Positions 36,260 through 47,158 of a DNA stretch of 64,000 nucleotides are shown piece by piece. Origin of the DNA: CAVQWT01 sp963717705 (GTDB taxonomy: Bacteria; Pseudomonadota; Gammaproteobacteria; Burkholderiales; Casimicrobiaceae); NCBI GenBank assembly GCA_963717705.1, contig CAVQWT010000004.1:310001-374000 (forward strand), read 5' to 3'. Position 1 is the stretch's first letter; each line of letters starts with the position of its first letter. Made by a program: the position numbers and the translations under genes. Under the pieces are notes generated by a model, which saw nothing but the letters and a program-made list of their open reading frames with translations, did no database searches and was not told the origin of the DNA.

Positions 36260-37672
36260 GTGTCGTCCCCACCCTACGATGAAATGCGCGCCCCGGACGG
36301 GACGATCCGGGCGCACTACCGGGCGTTCGCCGGCTGGCTCGAGCGGACCCCGCCCGATCGCATCGCGCAAAAGCGCGAGGAGGCCGAACGGGCGTTCCAC
36401 CGCATCGGCATCACGTTCGCGGTCTACGGTGAAGAGGAGGGCACCGAGCGGCTGATCCCGTTCGATATCGTCCCGCGGATCATTCCCGCCGACGAATGGG
36501 CGCTGCTCGAACGCGGGCTCACGCAGCGCGTGCGTGCGCTCAACGCGTTCCTGCACGACGTCTACCACGAACAGGCGATCCTCAAGGCCGGCGCCGTGCC
36601 GGCCGAGCGTATCCTCGGCAACTCGCAGTACCGCAAGGAAATGCGGGGAATGGACGTGCCCGGCGGCATCTACGCGCACATCGCCGGCGTCGACGTCGTC
36701 CGCGCGGGGCAGGGCGAGTACTACGTGCTCGAGGACAACCTGCGGGTCCCCTCCGGCGTGTCGTACATGCTCGAGAACCGCAAGATGATGATGCGGCTCT
36801 TCCCCGAGCTGTTCGCGACCCGTTCGATCCGCCCGGTCCAGCACTACCCCGACGTGCTGCTGGAAAACCTGCACACGCTGGCCCCGGCCGGCGAGGAGAA
36901 CCCGACCGTCGCCGTGCTGACCCCGGGCCCGTACAACTCGGCGTACTTCGAACACGCGTTCCTGGCCCAGCAGATGGGTGTCGAGCTGGTCGAGGGGCAG
37001 GATCTGTTCGTGCAGGGCGATACCGTATTCATGCGGACCACCCGCGGCCCGCAGCGGGTGCACGTCATCTACCGCCGGGTCGACGACGACTTTCTCGACC
37101 CGAAGGCGTTCCGGCCGGACTCGATGCTCGGCGTGCCGGACCTCTTTGCCGCGTACCGGGCAGGGCGGGTGACGCTGGCCAACGCGATCGGCACCGGCGT
37201 TGCCGACGACAAGTCCGTCTACCCCTACGTGCCGGACATGATCCGCTTCTACCTCACCGAGGAGCCGATTCTCAACAACGTCCCGACGTACATCCTCGGG
37301 CGGCCCGCGGACCTGTCCTACGCGCTCGCTCACCTGCCCGAATTGGTGGTCAAGGAGGTGCACGGGGCCGGCGGCTACGGCATGCTGGTCGGTCCCGCGT
37401 CGACGGCGGCCGAGTGCGAGGCGTTCCGCGCGCGCATCCTCGCCAACCCCGGCAACTACATCGCGCAGCCGACCCTCGCGCTGTCGACCTGCCCGACCTT
37501 CGCCGCTGCGGGCATCGCGCCGCGCCACGTCGACTTTCGTCCCTACGTCCTGTCGGGGCAGACGGTGCAGCTGGTTCCCGGGGGGCTCACGCGCGTCGCG
37601 CTGCGCGAGGGCTCGCTGGTGGTCAATTCGTCCCAGGGCGGCGGGACCAAGGACACCTGGGTGCTGGCCTGA
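36260..37672 (+). CDS. Circularly permuted ATP-grasp protein of the Anbu operon (COG2308)
   Basis: 470 residues from the GTG at 36260, which gives the usual length; in-frame GTG 36227 and ATG 36131 would add 11 or 43 non-conserved residues. Typical family segments are FDIVPRIIPADEW, FLHDVYHEQAIL, GNSQYRKEM, YVLEDNLRVPSGVSYMLENR and, near the C-terminus, VVKEVHGAGGYGMLVGP for nucleotide binding. ATP-grasp ligases join a carboxylate to an amine through an acyl phosphate; this family has been predicted to build a peptide. Its stop overlaps the alpha-E start. It is the first gene of the four-gene Anbu operon. Substrate unknown. Confidence 0.92.
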   Translation: MSSPPYDEMRAPDGTIRAHYRAFAGWLERTPPDRIAQKREEAERAFHRIGITFAVYGEEEGTERLIPFDIVPRIIPADEWALLERGLTQRVRALNAFLHDVYHEQAILKAGAVPAERILGNSQYRKEMRGMDVPGGIYAHIAGVDVVRAGQGEYYVLEDNLRVPSGVSYMLENRKMMMRLFPELFATRSIRPVQHYPDVLLENLHTLAPAGEENPTVAVLTPGPYNSAYFEHAFLAQQMGVELVEGQDLFVQGDTVFMRTTRGPQRVHVIYRRVDDDFLDPKAFRPDSMLGVPDLFAAYRAGRVTLANAIGTGVADDKSVYPYVPDMIRFYLTEEPILNNVPTYILGRPADLSYALAHLPELVVKEVHGAGGYGMLVGPASTAAECEAFRARILANPGNYIAQPTLALSTCPTFAAAGIAPRHVDFRPYVLSGQTVQLVPGGLTRVALREGSLVVNSSQGGGTKDTWVLA

Positions 37673-38628
37673 TGCTCTCCCGGACCGCCAACGAGCTGTA
37701 CTGGATGGCGCGCCACATCGAGCGCGCCGAGAACACCGCGCGCCTGCTCGACGTCACGTACCGGACGTCGCTGCTGCCCTACCAGGTGCAGAAGCAGGGC
37801 CTGGGCTGGGCCGAGCCCTGGGCGGTCCCGCTGCTGTCGACGGGCCTGGCGACGGCGTACTACGAGCGCAACCCGGAGCTCTCCGCCGAGAACGTCATCC
37901 GCTTCCTGACGCTCGACCCCGGCAACCCGTCGTCGATGTGGAACTGCCTGCGCTCGGCGCGCGAGTCCGCCCGCAGCGTGCGCGGCGCGATCACGTCGGA
38001 GATGTACGAGGATCTCAACGCGTCCTGGCTGGAGCTGCGCCGGTTCGATCACGCGCGCATCGAGGCGCTGGGGATGAGCGAGTTCTGCGACTGGGTGAAG
38101 ATGCGCTCGCACCTTTTCCGCGGTGTGACCTTCGGCACGATGCTCCGCGACGAGGCTTACCATTTCATCCGGCTTGGCACCCACCTCGAGCGCGCCGACA
38201 ACACCGCGCGCATCCTCGACACCAAGTACCACATCCTGCTGCCGTCGGCGGCCGACGTCGGTGGGGCGGTCGACTACTACCAGTGGGCGTCGCTGCTGCA
38301 GTCGCTGTCCGGCTTCGAGGCGTACCGGAAGATCTACAGCGACACGATTTCCCCCCGCCGCGTTGCCGATCTCCTCATTCTGCGCGACGACATGCCGCGG
38401 TCGCTGCACTCGTGCATGAACTTCATCCACGAAACGCTCGAACTCCTCTGCGATGCGGACAGCGGCGAGCTCGGGCGGCAGGCCGGCGAACTGCACGCGC
38501 GCCTGCACTACGGGCGGACCGAGGACATCATCCGGTTCGGGCTGCACGAGTACCTGATGGAGTTCCTCGACACCATCGCGGATCTCGGCGAGGAAGTGCA
38601 CCGCCGCTTCTTCGCGCGCGCGAGCTGA
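37672..38628 (+). CDS. Alpha-E domain protein of the Anbu operon (COG2307)
   Basis: 318 residues, mostly helical, opening with the family signature MLSRTANELYWMARHIERAENTAR. A second related helix, LGTHLERADNTARILD, follows near residue 167. The repeated R/H-x-E-R-A-(E/D)-N-T-A-R motif is the hallmark of the alpha-E fold. No enzymatic activity is established. It is almost always coded next to the circularly permuted ATP-grasp protein, and here the start overlaps that gene's stop (TGATG), so they probably form a complex. Confidence 0.92.
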   Translation: MLSRTANELYWMARHIERAENTARLLDVTYRTSLLPYQVQKQGLGWAEPWAVPLLSTGLATAYYERNPELSAENVIRFLTLDPGNPSSMWNCLRSARESARSVRGAITSEMYEDLNASWLELRRFDHARIEALGMSEFCDWVKMRSHLFRGVTFGTMLRDEAYHFIRLGTHLERADNTARILDTKYHILLPSAADVGGAVDYYQWASLLQSLSGFEAYRKIYSDTISPRRVADLLILRDDMPRSLHSCMNFIHETLELLCDADSGELGRQAGELHARLHYGRTEDIIRFGLHEYLMEFLDTIADLGEEVHRRFFARAS

Positions 38629-38652
38629 TCCCGGCGCGCCCGGGCGCTGCGT

Positions 38653-38658
38653 TAGAAT
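38653..38658 (+). promoter_or_regulatory. Candidate -10 box before the Anbu gene
   Basis: TAGAAT in the only real gap (58 bases) of the operon, 28 bases before the Anbu ATG; no convincing -35. It could give the peptidase and transglutaminase their own promoter. Confidence 0.35.
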
Positions 38659-38686
38659 CACCTTTTTCCGACGCTGCCTTCCGCCG

Positions 38687-39418
38687 ATGACCTACTGCGT
38701 GGCCATGAACCTCGATGCGGGGATGATCTTCGCGTCCGACTCCCGCACCAACGCCGGGGTCGACCAGATCTCGCGCTTCTCGAAGATGCGCATCTTCCAC
38801 CGTGACGGCGACCGCGTCATCGTCGTGCTGTCGTCGGGCAACCTGTCGATCACGCAGAACGCGATCAGCACGATGGAGCAGCGCGTGCGCGGAGACGAGC
38901 ACGCCCCGAACATGATGAACGTGCCCTCGATGTTCGACGTCGCCCGCCTGCTCGGCGACGCGCTGCGCGAGGTGAAGGCGCGCGACGGCCCGTACCTGAT
39001 GCAGAACAACGTCGACTCCAGCGCCAACTTCCTCGTCGGCGGCCAGGTCCGCGGCGAGGCGCCGCGGCTCTACAACGTCTACGGCGAGGGCAATTTCATC
39101 GAGGCGACGCCGGAGACCTGCTATTTCCAGATCGGCGAGACCAAGTACGGGAAGCCGATCATCGACCGCGTGATCAAGCGCGGGACGAACCTGGTCGACG
39201 CGACCAAGTGCACGCTGGTGTCGTTCGATTCGACGATGCGCTCGAACATCTCGGTGGGGCTGCCGATTGACCTGCTGGTCTACGAGACCGACAGCCTGAC
39301 GATCAAGCTGAAGCGGCGGATCGACGAGTCCGATCCGTATTTCCAGATGATCCACAGCCAGTGGGGCGAAGGCCTGCGCCGCGTGTTCGGGCAGCTGCCC
39401 GATCCCGACTGGGCCTAG
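38687..39418 (+). CDS. Anbu, ancestral proteasome beta-subunit-like peptidase
   Basis: 243 residues of the N-terminal nucleophile hydrolase family. With Met1 removed, Thr1 (MTYCVAM) is the expected nucleophile. Asp17 (ASDSRTNAG) and Lys32 (RFSKMRIF), in mature numbering, take the places of proteasome Asp17 and Lys33. There is no propeptide. Anbu proteins assemble into open-ended rings or helices, and no physiological substrate is known. It is flanked by the ATP-grasp and alpha-E genes and, 9 bases downstream, by the transglutaminase gene, which is the complete known neighbourhood. Confidence 0.95.
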   Translation: MTYCVAMNLDAGMIFASDSRTNAGVDQISRFSKMRIFHRDGDRVIVVLSSGNLSITQNAISTMEQRVRGDEHAPNMMNVPSMFDVARLLGDALREVKARDGPYLMQNNVDSSANFLVGGQVRGEAPRLYNVYGEGNFIEATPETCYFQIGETKYGKPIIDRVIKRGTNLVDATKCTLVSFDSTMRSNISVGLPIDLLVYETDSLTIKLKRRIDESDPYFQMIHSQWGEGLRRVFGQLPDPDWA

Positions 39419-39427
39419 GGACATCCC

Positions 39428-42400
39428 GTGGCGATCCGCGTCGCGCTGTCGCACCGCACCACCTACCGCTTCGACCGCCACGTCAAGGTCTCCCCGCACG
39501 AGATCCGGCTGCGGCCGGCGCCGCATTGCCGGACGCCGGTGCTGGGCTATTCGCTCAACGTCGCGCCCGAGAATCACTTCTTCAACTGGCAGCAGGACCC
39601 CTACGGCAACTGGGTCGCGCGGCTCATGTTTCCCGAGCCGACCGACCGGCTCGAGGTCGTCGTCGACCTCACCGCCGACCTGACGGTCATCAATCCGTTC
39701 GATTTCTTCGTCGAGCCCTACGCCGACGCGTACCCGTTCACCTACGCCCCGGCGCTGGCGAAGGAACTCATCCCGTTCCTGGAGACCGAGCCGGCGGGGC
39801 CGCGGCTCGCGGCGTGGCTCGACGCCTTCCGGCCGACGATTGCCAAGGGCGAGAACACCGTCGACCTGCTGGTGCGGATCAACCAGCAGCTGCAGCACGA
39901 GATCAAGTACCTGGTGCGGATGGAGCCCGGCGTGCAGACGCCGCAGCTGACGCTCGAGCGGGCCTGCGGCTCGTGCCGCGATACGGGTTGGCTGCTGGTG
40001 CAGATCCTGCGGCAGCTGGGGATCGCCGCGCGGTTCGCGTCCGGCTACCTGATCCAGCTGGTCGCCGACGTGAAGCCGCTCGACGGGCCGGCCGGCACCG
40101 AGCGCGACTTCACCGATCTGCACGCCTGGGCGGAAGCCTACATCCCCGGCGCCGGCTGGATCGGCCTCGACCCGACCTCGGGCCTGCTGGCCGGAGAGGG
40201 CCACCTGCCGCTCGCCTGCACCGCCGACCCGGGCAGCGCAGCGCCGATCATCGGTTTCACCGACGTCTGCAAGGTCGAGTTCGACTTCGCGATGAGCGTC
40301 ACCCGCGTCCACGAGGACCCGCGGGTGACGCGCCCTTACAGCGACGCCCAGTGGGCGGCGATCGACCGCCTTGGCGAGGAGGTCGACGCCGCACTCGCGG
40401 CGCACGACGTGCGCCTGACGCAGGGCGGCGAGCCGACGTTCGTGTCGATCGACGACATGGACGGCCCCGAGTGGAACTACACCGCGCTGTCGCCGAAGAA
40501 GAGGGAACTCGCGCTCGGCCTGCTCGGCCGGCTGCGCCAGCGCTTCGCGCCGCAGGGACTGGTGCACGACGGCCAGGGCAAGTGGTATCCGGGCGAACCC
40601 TTGCCGCGGTGGGCGCTCGGCCTGTACTGGCGGGTCGACGGCGAGCCGCTGTGGCGCGACCCGGCGCTCGTAGCCGATACCACGTCGCCGGGCACCGCCG
40701 ATGCGGCGGCGGCGGCCGCCTTCGCCACCGCGCTCGCGGTGCGGCTCGGTTTGCCCGCAGGACACGTGATCACCGCGCACGAGGACGTGCCGAAGCTCCT
40801 CGCCAGCGAGGATGCGCTGCCGCTGAACGCCGATCCGATGGCGGCCGACCTGTCGCGTCCGGACGAGCGGGCGCGTCTCGCGCGGCTGTTGCAGGCGGGG
40901 CTCGATACCCCCGCCGGCTACGTGCTGCCGATCAAGCCGGCGCCCGGCGAAGGGGCCGCGGTCGGCTGGATCACCAGTCCCTGGCCGCTGCGGCGCGGAC
41001 GGCTGTACGCGCTGGGCGGCGATTCGCCGCTGGGCCTGCGGCTGCCGCTGGCTTCGCTGCCGGAGGTCCTGCCGCTCGACGACGACCGCGATCCGCCGCT
41101 GGACTCGTTTGCGCCGCGCGGGGTGCTGCCGGTCCGCGACCGACTCGACGCCGCGGTGCGGGGCGATGCCCGCGGCGCCGCGCCGCGCGAGGTGATCCGC
41201 ACCGCGCTGTGCGTCGAGGCGCGCGGCGGCCACCTGCGCGTGTTCATGCCGCCGGTCGAGCGGCTGGAGGCGTACGTGGCGCTGGTCGCGGCGATCGAGG
41301 ACGTCGCCGCTGCGGCGGGCACGCCGGTCGCGATCGAGGGCTACCCGCCGCCGCGCGACCCGCGGCTGCGGATGCTTGGCGTCACGCCCGACCCCGGCGT
41401 CATCGAGGTCAACATCCACCCGTCGTCCTCATGGCGCGAGCTCGTCGCCAACAACGAGGTGCTCTACGAGGAGGCGCGGCAGTCGCGGCTCGGCACCGAG
41501 AAGTTCATGCTCGACGGCCGGCACACCGGCACCGGCGGCGGCAACCACGTCACGCTGGGCGCCGCGACGCCGGCCGACAGCCCGCTGCTGCGGCGGCCGG
41601 ACCTGCTGCGCAGCCTCGTGACCTACTGGCAGAACCACCCGGCGCTGTCGTACCTGTTCAGCGGCACCTTCATCGGCCCCACCAGCCAGGCGCCGCGCGT
41701 CGACGAGGCGCGCGACGACAAGCTCTACGAGCTCGAGATCGCGTTCCAGCAGCTGGAGCGGCGGCACGAGTCCGGCACCGAGACGCCGCAGCCGTGGCTG
41801 GTCGACCGGCTGCTGCGGCACCTCCTGACCGACCTCACCGGCAACACGCACCGTGCGGAGTTCTCGATCGACAAGCTGTACTCGCCGGACGGTCCGACGG
41901 GCCGGCTCGGCCTGCTCGAGTTCCGCGCGTTCGAGATGCCGCCGCACGCGCGGATGAGCGCGGTGCAGATGCTGCTGCTGCGCGCGCTGGTCGCGCGGTT
42001 CTGGCGCAACCCTTACCGCGGCGGCGTCGTGCGCTGGGGCACGGCGCTCCACGACCGCTGGCTGCTGCCGCATTTCGTGACCGCCGACCTGCACGACGTC
42101 GTCGCCGACCTGCGGCGGGCCGGCTTCGGCTTCGCCGGCGCGTGGTTCGACCCCTTCGTCGAGTTCCGCTTCCCGCGCTACGGCACCGTCACCTACGACG
42201 GTGTGACCATCGAGCTGCGGCAGGCGATCGAGCCCTGGCACGTGCTGGGCGAGGAGATGAGCGGCAGCGGCACCGCGCGCTACGTCGACTCGTCGGTCGA
42301 GCGGCTGCAGGTCAAGGTCACCGGCATGACGGGTGCCCGCCATGCGGTCGCGTGCAACGGCCGAACGCTGCCGCTGACGCCGACCGGCGTGCCCGGCGAG

Positions 42401-42721
42401 TACGTCGCCGGGGTCCGCTTCCGCGCCTGGAACCCGCCGTCGGCGCTGCATCCGACCATCGGCGTGCAGGCGCCGCTGACCTTCGACCTGGTCGATCGCT
42501 GGGCGGGGCGCGCGCTGGGCGGCTGCACCTACCACGTGTCCCACCCCGGCGGCCGCAACTACGCGACGTTCCCGGTCAACGCCAACGAAGCCGAGGCGCG
42601 CCGCGTCGCGCGCTTCTGGGCGCAGGGGCACACCCCCGGACCGATGCCGCTGGCCGACGAGCCGGTGAATCCGTCCACGCCGGCGACGCTGGACTTGCGC
42701 TGGCAGCCGCCGGCGCGCTGA
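39428..42721 (+). CDS. Transglutaminase-like protein fused to DUF2126 predicted amidoligase
   Basis: 1097 residues from a GTG start. Residues 1-80 form the bacterial transglutaminase N-terminal beta region. The core has the full Cys-His-Asp triad: Cys183 (GSCRDTG), His232 (DLHAWAEAY) and Asp248 (GLDPTSG). From about residue 310 to the end lies DUF2126, annotated in Pfam as a putative amidoligase of the glutamine synthetase fold. Candidate active-site segments are VIEVNIHPSSSW, GTGGGNHVTLG and NTHRAEFSIDK. The pairing of a peptide-cleaving or transferring fold with a ligase in one chain is typical of Anbu operons. Product unknown. Confidence 0.92.
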   Translation: MAIRVALSHRTTYRFDRHVKVSPHEIRLRPAPHCRTPVLGYSLNVAPENHFFNWQQDPYGNWVARLMFPEPTDRLEVVVDLTADLTVINPFDFFVEPYADAYPFTYAPALAKELIPFLETEPAGPRLAAWLDAFRPTIAKGENTVDLLVRINQQLQHEIKYLVRMEPGVQTPQLTLERACGSCRDTGWLLVQILRQLGIAARFASGYLIQLVADVKPLDGPAGTERDFTDLHAWAEAYIPGAGWIGLDPTSGLLAGEGHLPLACTADPGSAAPIIGFTDVCKVEFDFAMSVTRVHEDPRVTRPYSDAQWAAIDRLGEEVDAALAAHDVRLTQGGEPTFVSIDDMDGPEWNYTALSPKKRELALGLLGRLRQRFAPQGLVHDGQGKWYPGEPLPRWALGLYWRVDGEPLWRDPALVADTTSPGTADAAAAAAFATALAVRLGLPAGHVITAHEDVPKLLASEDALPLNADPMAADLSRPDERARLARLLQAGLDTPAGYVLPIKPAPGEGAAVGWITSPWPLRRGRLYALGGDSPLGLRLPLASLPEVLPLDDDRDPPLDSFAPRGVLPVRDRLDAAVRGDARGAAPREVIRTALCVEARGGHLRVFMPPVERLEAYVALVAAIEDVAAAAGTPVAIEGYPPPRDPRLRMLGVTPDPGVIEVNIHPSSSWRELVANNEVLYEEARQSRLGTEKFMLDGRHTGTGGGNHVTLGAATPADSPLLRRPDLLRSLVTYWQNHPALSYLFSGTFIGPTSQAPRVDEARDDKLYELEIAFQQLERRHESGTETPQPWLVDRLLRHLLTDLTGNTHRAEFSIDKLYSPDGPTGRLGLLEFRAFEMPPHARMSAVQMLLLRALVARFWRNPYRGGVVRWGTALHDRWLLPHFVTADLHDVVADLRRAGFGFAGAWFDPFVEFRFPRYGTVTYDGVTIELRQAIEPWHVLGEEMSGSGTARYVDSSVERLQVKVTGMTGARHAVACNGRTLPLTPTGVPGEYVAGVRFRAWNPPSALHPTIGVQAPLTFDLVDRWAGRALGGCTYHVSHPGGRNYATFPVNANEAEARRVARFWAQGHTPGPMPLADEPVNPSTPATLDLRWQPPAR

Positions 42722-42964
42722 CCGTTCGCCGAAGGCATGCCGGCGACGCGGGCCGCCGCGGCGCGACCCGACGCACGCCGTCGCCGCGGCGCCGTCGGAC
42801 GCAATTCGCCGCCGACCGCGCGACCCGACGCAGGCCGTCGCCGCAGCGCGGCCGGACCCACGTCGCCGCCGCCGGCGGCCGGCCGCCCCCTACGGGCGAA
42901 CCGGGAGGCGGGGCGGCGCGCTGCGCTCCGCTAGAATGGCGCTTTCGCCCGAGCGCTCCCCACC
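42722..42964. repeat. Spacer with an imperfect direct repeat, before gltX
   Basis: Extremely GC-rich 243-base spacer. A segment beginning GCGCGACCCGACGCA at 42761 recurs at 42818 (57-base period) with a few changes, including the following CCGTCGCCGC stretch. TAGAAT at 42932-42937 is a likely -10 box for gltX, 28 bases before its GTG. No gene is seen. Confidence 0.55.
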
Positions 42965-44374
42965 GTGACCGACCGCAGCCCCGTCCGCACCCGTTTCGCC
43001 CCCAGCCCGACCGGCTTCCTGCATCTCGGCGGGGCGCGCACGGCGCTGTTCGCCTGGGCCTACGCCCGGCGTCACGGCGGGACCTTCGTGCTGCGCATCG
43101 AGGACACCGACGTCGAGCGCTCGACCCCCGAGGCGGTCCAGGCGATCCTCGACGCGATGGCGTGGCTCGGGCTCGACTACGACGAGGGGCCATTCTTCCA
43201 GATGCAGCGGATGGACCGCTACCGCGCCGTCCTCGCCGACATGGTCGAACGCGGCCTCGCCTACCATTGCTACATGTCGCCGGACGAGCTCGACGCCTTG
43301 CGCGCCGACCAGATGGCGCGCGGCGAGAAGCCCCGCTACGACGGTCGCTGGCGGCCCGAGAACGCGCGCGGGATGACGCCGCCGGCGGGCGTCGCGCCGG
43401 TGGTGCGGTTCCGCAATCCGACCGGCGGCAGCGTCGAATGGGAGGACGGCGTCAAGGGCCGCATCCAGATCGCCAACGCCGAGCTCGACGACCTGATCAT
43501 CGCCCGCTCCGACGGCACGCCGACGTACAACTTCTGCGTCGTCGTCGACGACCTCGACATGCGCATCACCCACGTCGTCCGCGGCGACGACCACGTAAAC
43601 AACACGCCGCGCCAGATCAACATCATCGAGGCGCTCGGCGCCGAGGTGCCGGCGTACGCGCACGTGCCCACCGTGCTCGGCGAGGACGGGCAGAAGCTGT
43701 CCAAGCGGCACGGCGCCGTCAGCGTGATGCAGTACGAGTCGATGGGCTACCTGCCCGAGGCGATGGTCAACTTCCTCGCCCGGCTCGGCTGGTCGCACGG
43801 CGACGAGGAGCTGTTCGGCCGCGACGAGCTCGTCGGCTGGTTCGACCTCGCGGGCATCAGCCCGTCGCCGTCGCGCTTCAATGCGGAAAAACTGAAGTGG
43901 GTGAACCAGGAGCACATGAAGCGGCTGCCCGAGGCGGTGCTCGGCACGAGGCTCGCGCCTTACCTCGCCCGGGCCGGGCTCGACGCCGCGCGCGGGCCGG
44001 CGCCCGCGCCGGTTGCGGCGCTGCTGCGCGACCGCGTCGCGACGCTGACCGAAATGGCCGACGCCGCGCACTATTTCTACGTGGCGCCGCATCTGCAGCG
44101 GGCGAAGCTCGCCGAGCACGCCGGCCCCGCCAGCCGGGGTGCGCTGACCGAGCTGGCGGCAGAGTTCCGGACCGTCGACTGGACGCGCGAGGCGCTCGGG
44201 GCGGCGATGAAGGCCGCCGCGGCGCGGCACGGGCTGAAGCCCCCGCAGGTGATGATGGCGATGCGCGCGCTGGTGTGCGGCACGCCGTCGACGCCGGCGA
44301 TCGACGCGGTGCTGGCGCTGCTGGGCCGCGACGAGGTGGTCGCCAGGCTGTCGGCCGGTCTCGCCGCGGGCTGA
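42965..44374 (+). CDS. gltX: Glutamyl-tRNA synthetase
   Basis: 469 residues from GTG. The class I signatures are present: HIGH-type APSPTGFLHLGG (residues 12-23) and KMSKS-type KLSKRHG (about 244-250). ARTALFAWAYARRHGG and IEDTDVERS are typical GluRS sequence. The C-terminal half is the helical anticodon-binding domain. It charges tRNA-Glu; a tRNA-Glu(TTC) gene is in this window at 60254. Confidence 0.97.
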   Translation: MTDRSPVRTRFAPSPTGFLHLGGARTALFAWAYARRHGGTFVLRIEDTDVERSTPEAVQAILDAMAWLGLDYDEGPFFQMQRMDRYRAVLADMVERGLAYHCYMSPDELDALRADQMARGEKPRYDGRWRPENARGMTPPAGVAPVVRFRNPTGGSVEWEDGVKGRIQIANAELDDLIIARSDGTPTYNFCVVVDDLDMRITHVVRGDDHVNNTPRQINIIEALGAEVPAYAHVPTVLGEDGQKLSKRHGAVSVMQYESMGYLPEAMVNFLARLGWSHGDEELFGRDELVGWFDLAGISPSPSRFNAEKLKWVNQEHMKRLPEAVLGTRLAPYLARAGLDAARGPAPAPVAALLRDRVATLTEMADAAHYFYVAPHLQRAKLAEHAGPASRGALTELAAEFRTVDWTREALGAAMKAAAARHGLKPPQVMMAMRALVCGTPSTPAIDAVLALLGRDEVVARLSAGLAAG

Positions 44375-44464
44375 CCCGGCAGCGCCCGGCCGGGGCTGCC
44401 TGCGCGGCCGCGGGCCGTGCCCGGCGCAGCCCCGGGGCCCTGGCGCCGGGCGTGGGCGCTGCAT

Positions 44465-44493
44465 TTGGTCCGCGGCCGGTGCTGCGGTAAAAT
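44465..44493 (+). promoter_or_regulatory. Sigma-70 promoter of pyrG
   Basis: TTGGTC (44465-44470), 17-base spacer, TAAAAT (44488-44493), 25 bases before the pyrG ATG. Confidence 0.6.
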
Positions 44494-44518
44494 GGCAATT
44501 TCCGGATCCGGGTTCGCC

Positions 44519-46204
<1,686 letters not shown>

Positions 46205-46280
46205 CCATGACCACGCGCCGCGCGCGTCCCGTCGTCCCCGGGTGCGACGCGTCGATGCGCGCCGCGCCGCGAGGATGCCG

Positions 46281-47126
46281 ATGAAGCTCTGCGGCTTCGA
46301 CGTCGGGCTCGACCGGCCGTTCTTCCTGATCGCCGGTCCCTGCGTCGTCGAGTCAATGCAGTTGCAGCTCGACGTCGCTGGGCGGCTGAAGGAAATCTGC
46401 GCGGCGCTCGGCGTCCCGTTCATCTTCAAGTCGTCGTACGACAAGGCCAACCGCAGCTCGCACGCGAGCTTCCGCGGGCCGGGAATGGACGAAGGCCTGC
46501 ACGTGCTGGCCGAGGTCCGCCGCCAGCTCGGCGTGCCCGTGCTGACCGACGTCCATACCGAGGCCGAGATCGCAACGGTCGCCGCGGTCGTCGACGTGCT
46601 GCAGACGCCGGCGTTCCTGTGCCGGCAGACCGACTTCATCCAGGCGGTCGCGCGGGCCGGCAAGCCGGTCAACATCAAGAAGGGCCAGTTCCTCGCGCCC
46701 GACGACATGAAGCAGGTCGTGGCCAAGGCGCGGGCCGCGTCCGGCGCCGACAACATCCTGGTCTGCGAGCGTGGCGCGTCGTTCGGTTATCACAACCTCG
46801 TTTCCGACATGCGCTCGCTCGCGATCATGCGCGACACCGGCTGTCCGGTGGTGTTCGACGCGACGCATTCGGTGCAGCTACCTGGTGGTCAGGGCACCTC
46901 GTCGGGGGGGCAGCGCGAGTTCGTCCCGGTGCTCGCCCGCGCGGCCGTGGCGGCCGGGGTCGCAGGCGTGTTCATGGAGACGCATCCGCAGCCGGAAATC
47001 GCCTTGTCCGACGGCCCCAACGCGTGGCCGCTGCCGCGGATGCGGGCGCTGCTGGAAACGCTCGTGGAACTCGATCGCGCGGCCAAGCGCGGGGGTTTTC
47101 CCGAAACCGAATTGATGCCGCGCTAG
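46281..47126 (+). CDS. kdsA: 3-deoxy-8-phosphooctulonate synthase
   Basis: 281 residues from the ATG at 46281, chosen because GAGG lies 6 bases upstream; ATG 46275 would add two residues. The Kdo8P synthase signatures are clear: AGPCVVES, FIFKSSYDKANRSS, GLHVLAEVR, VNIKKGQFLAP and FDATHSVQLPGG. It condenses phosphoenolpyruvate with arabinose 5-phosphate for lipopolysaccharide Kdo, which fits a Gram-negative host. Confidence 0.97.
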   Translation: MKLCGFDVGLDRPFFLIAGPCVVESMQLQLDVAGRLKEICAALGVPFIFKSSYDKANRSSHASFRGPGMDEGLHVLAEVRRQLGVPVLTDVHTEAEIATVAAVVDVLQTPAFLCRQTDFIQAVARAGKPVNIKKGQFLAPDDMKQVVAKARAASGADNILVCERGASFGYHNLVSDMRSLAIMRDTGCPVVFDATHSVQLPGGQGTSSGGQREFVPVLARAAVAAGVAGVFMETHPQPEIALSDGPNAWPLPRMRALLETLVELDRAAKRGGFPETELMPR

Positions 47127-47158
47127 CACGCGGCCCCCTCCCGAGGAGCCTCGACGCC

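Noticed and set aside
42741..42940. Possible small gene before gltX
   Set aside because: The short frames are Arg/Ala/Pro-rich products of the GC-rich repeat with no ribosome binding site.
39361..44490. A 1709-codon plus-strand frame across the transglutaminase and gltX genes
   Set aside because: Arg/Ala/Gly-rich shadow frame of two well-recognised genes; no motif of its own.
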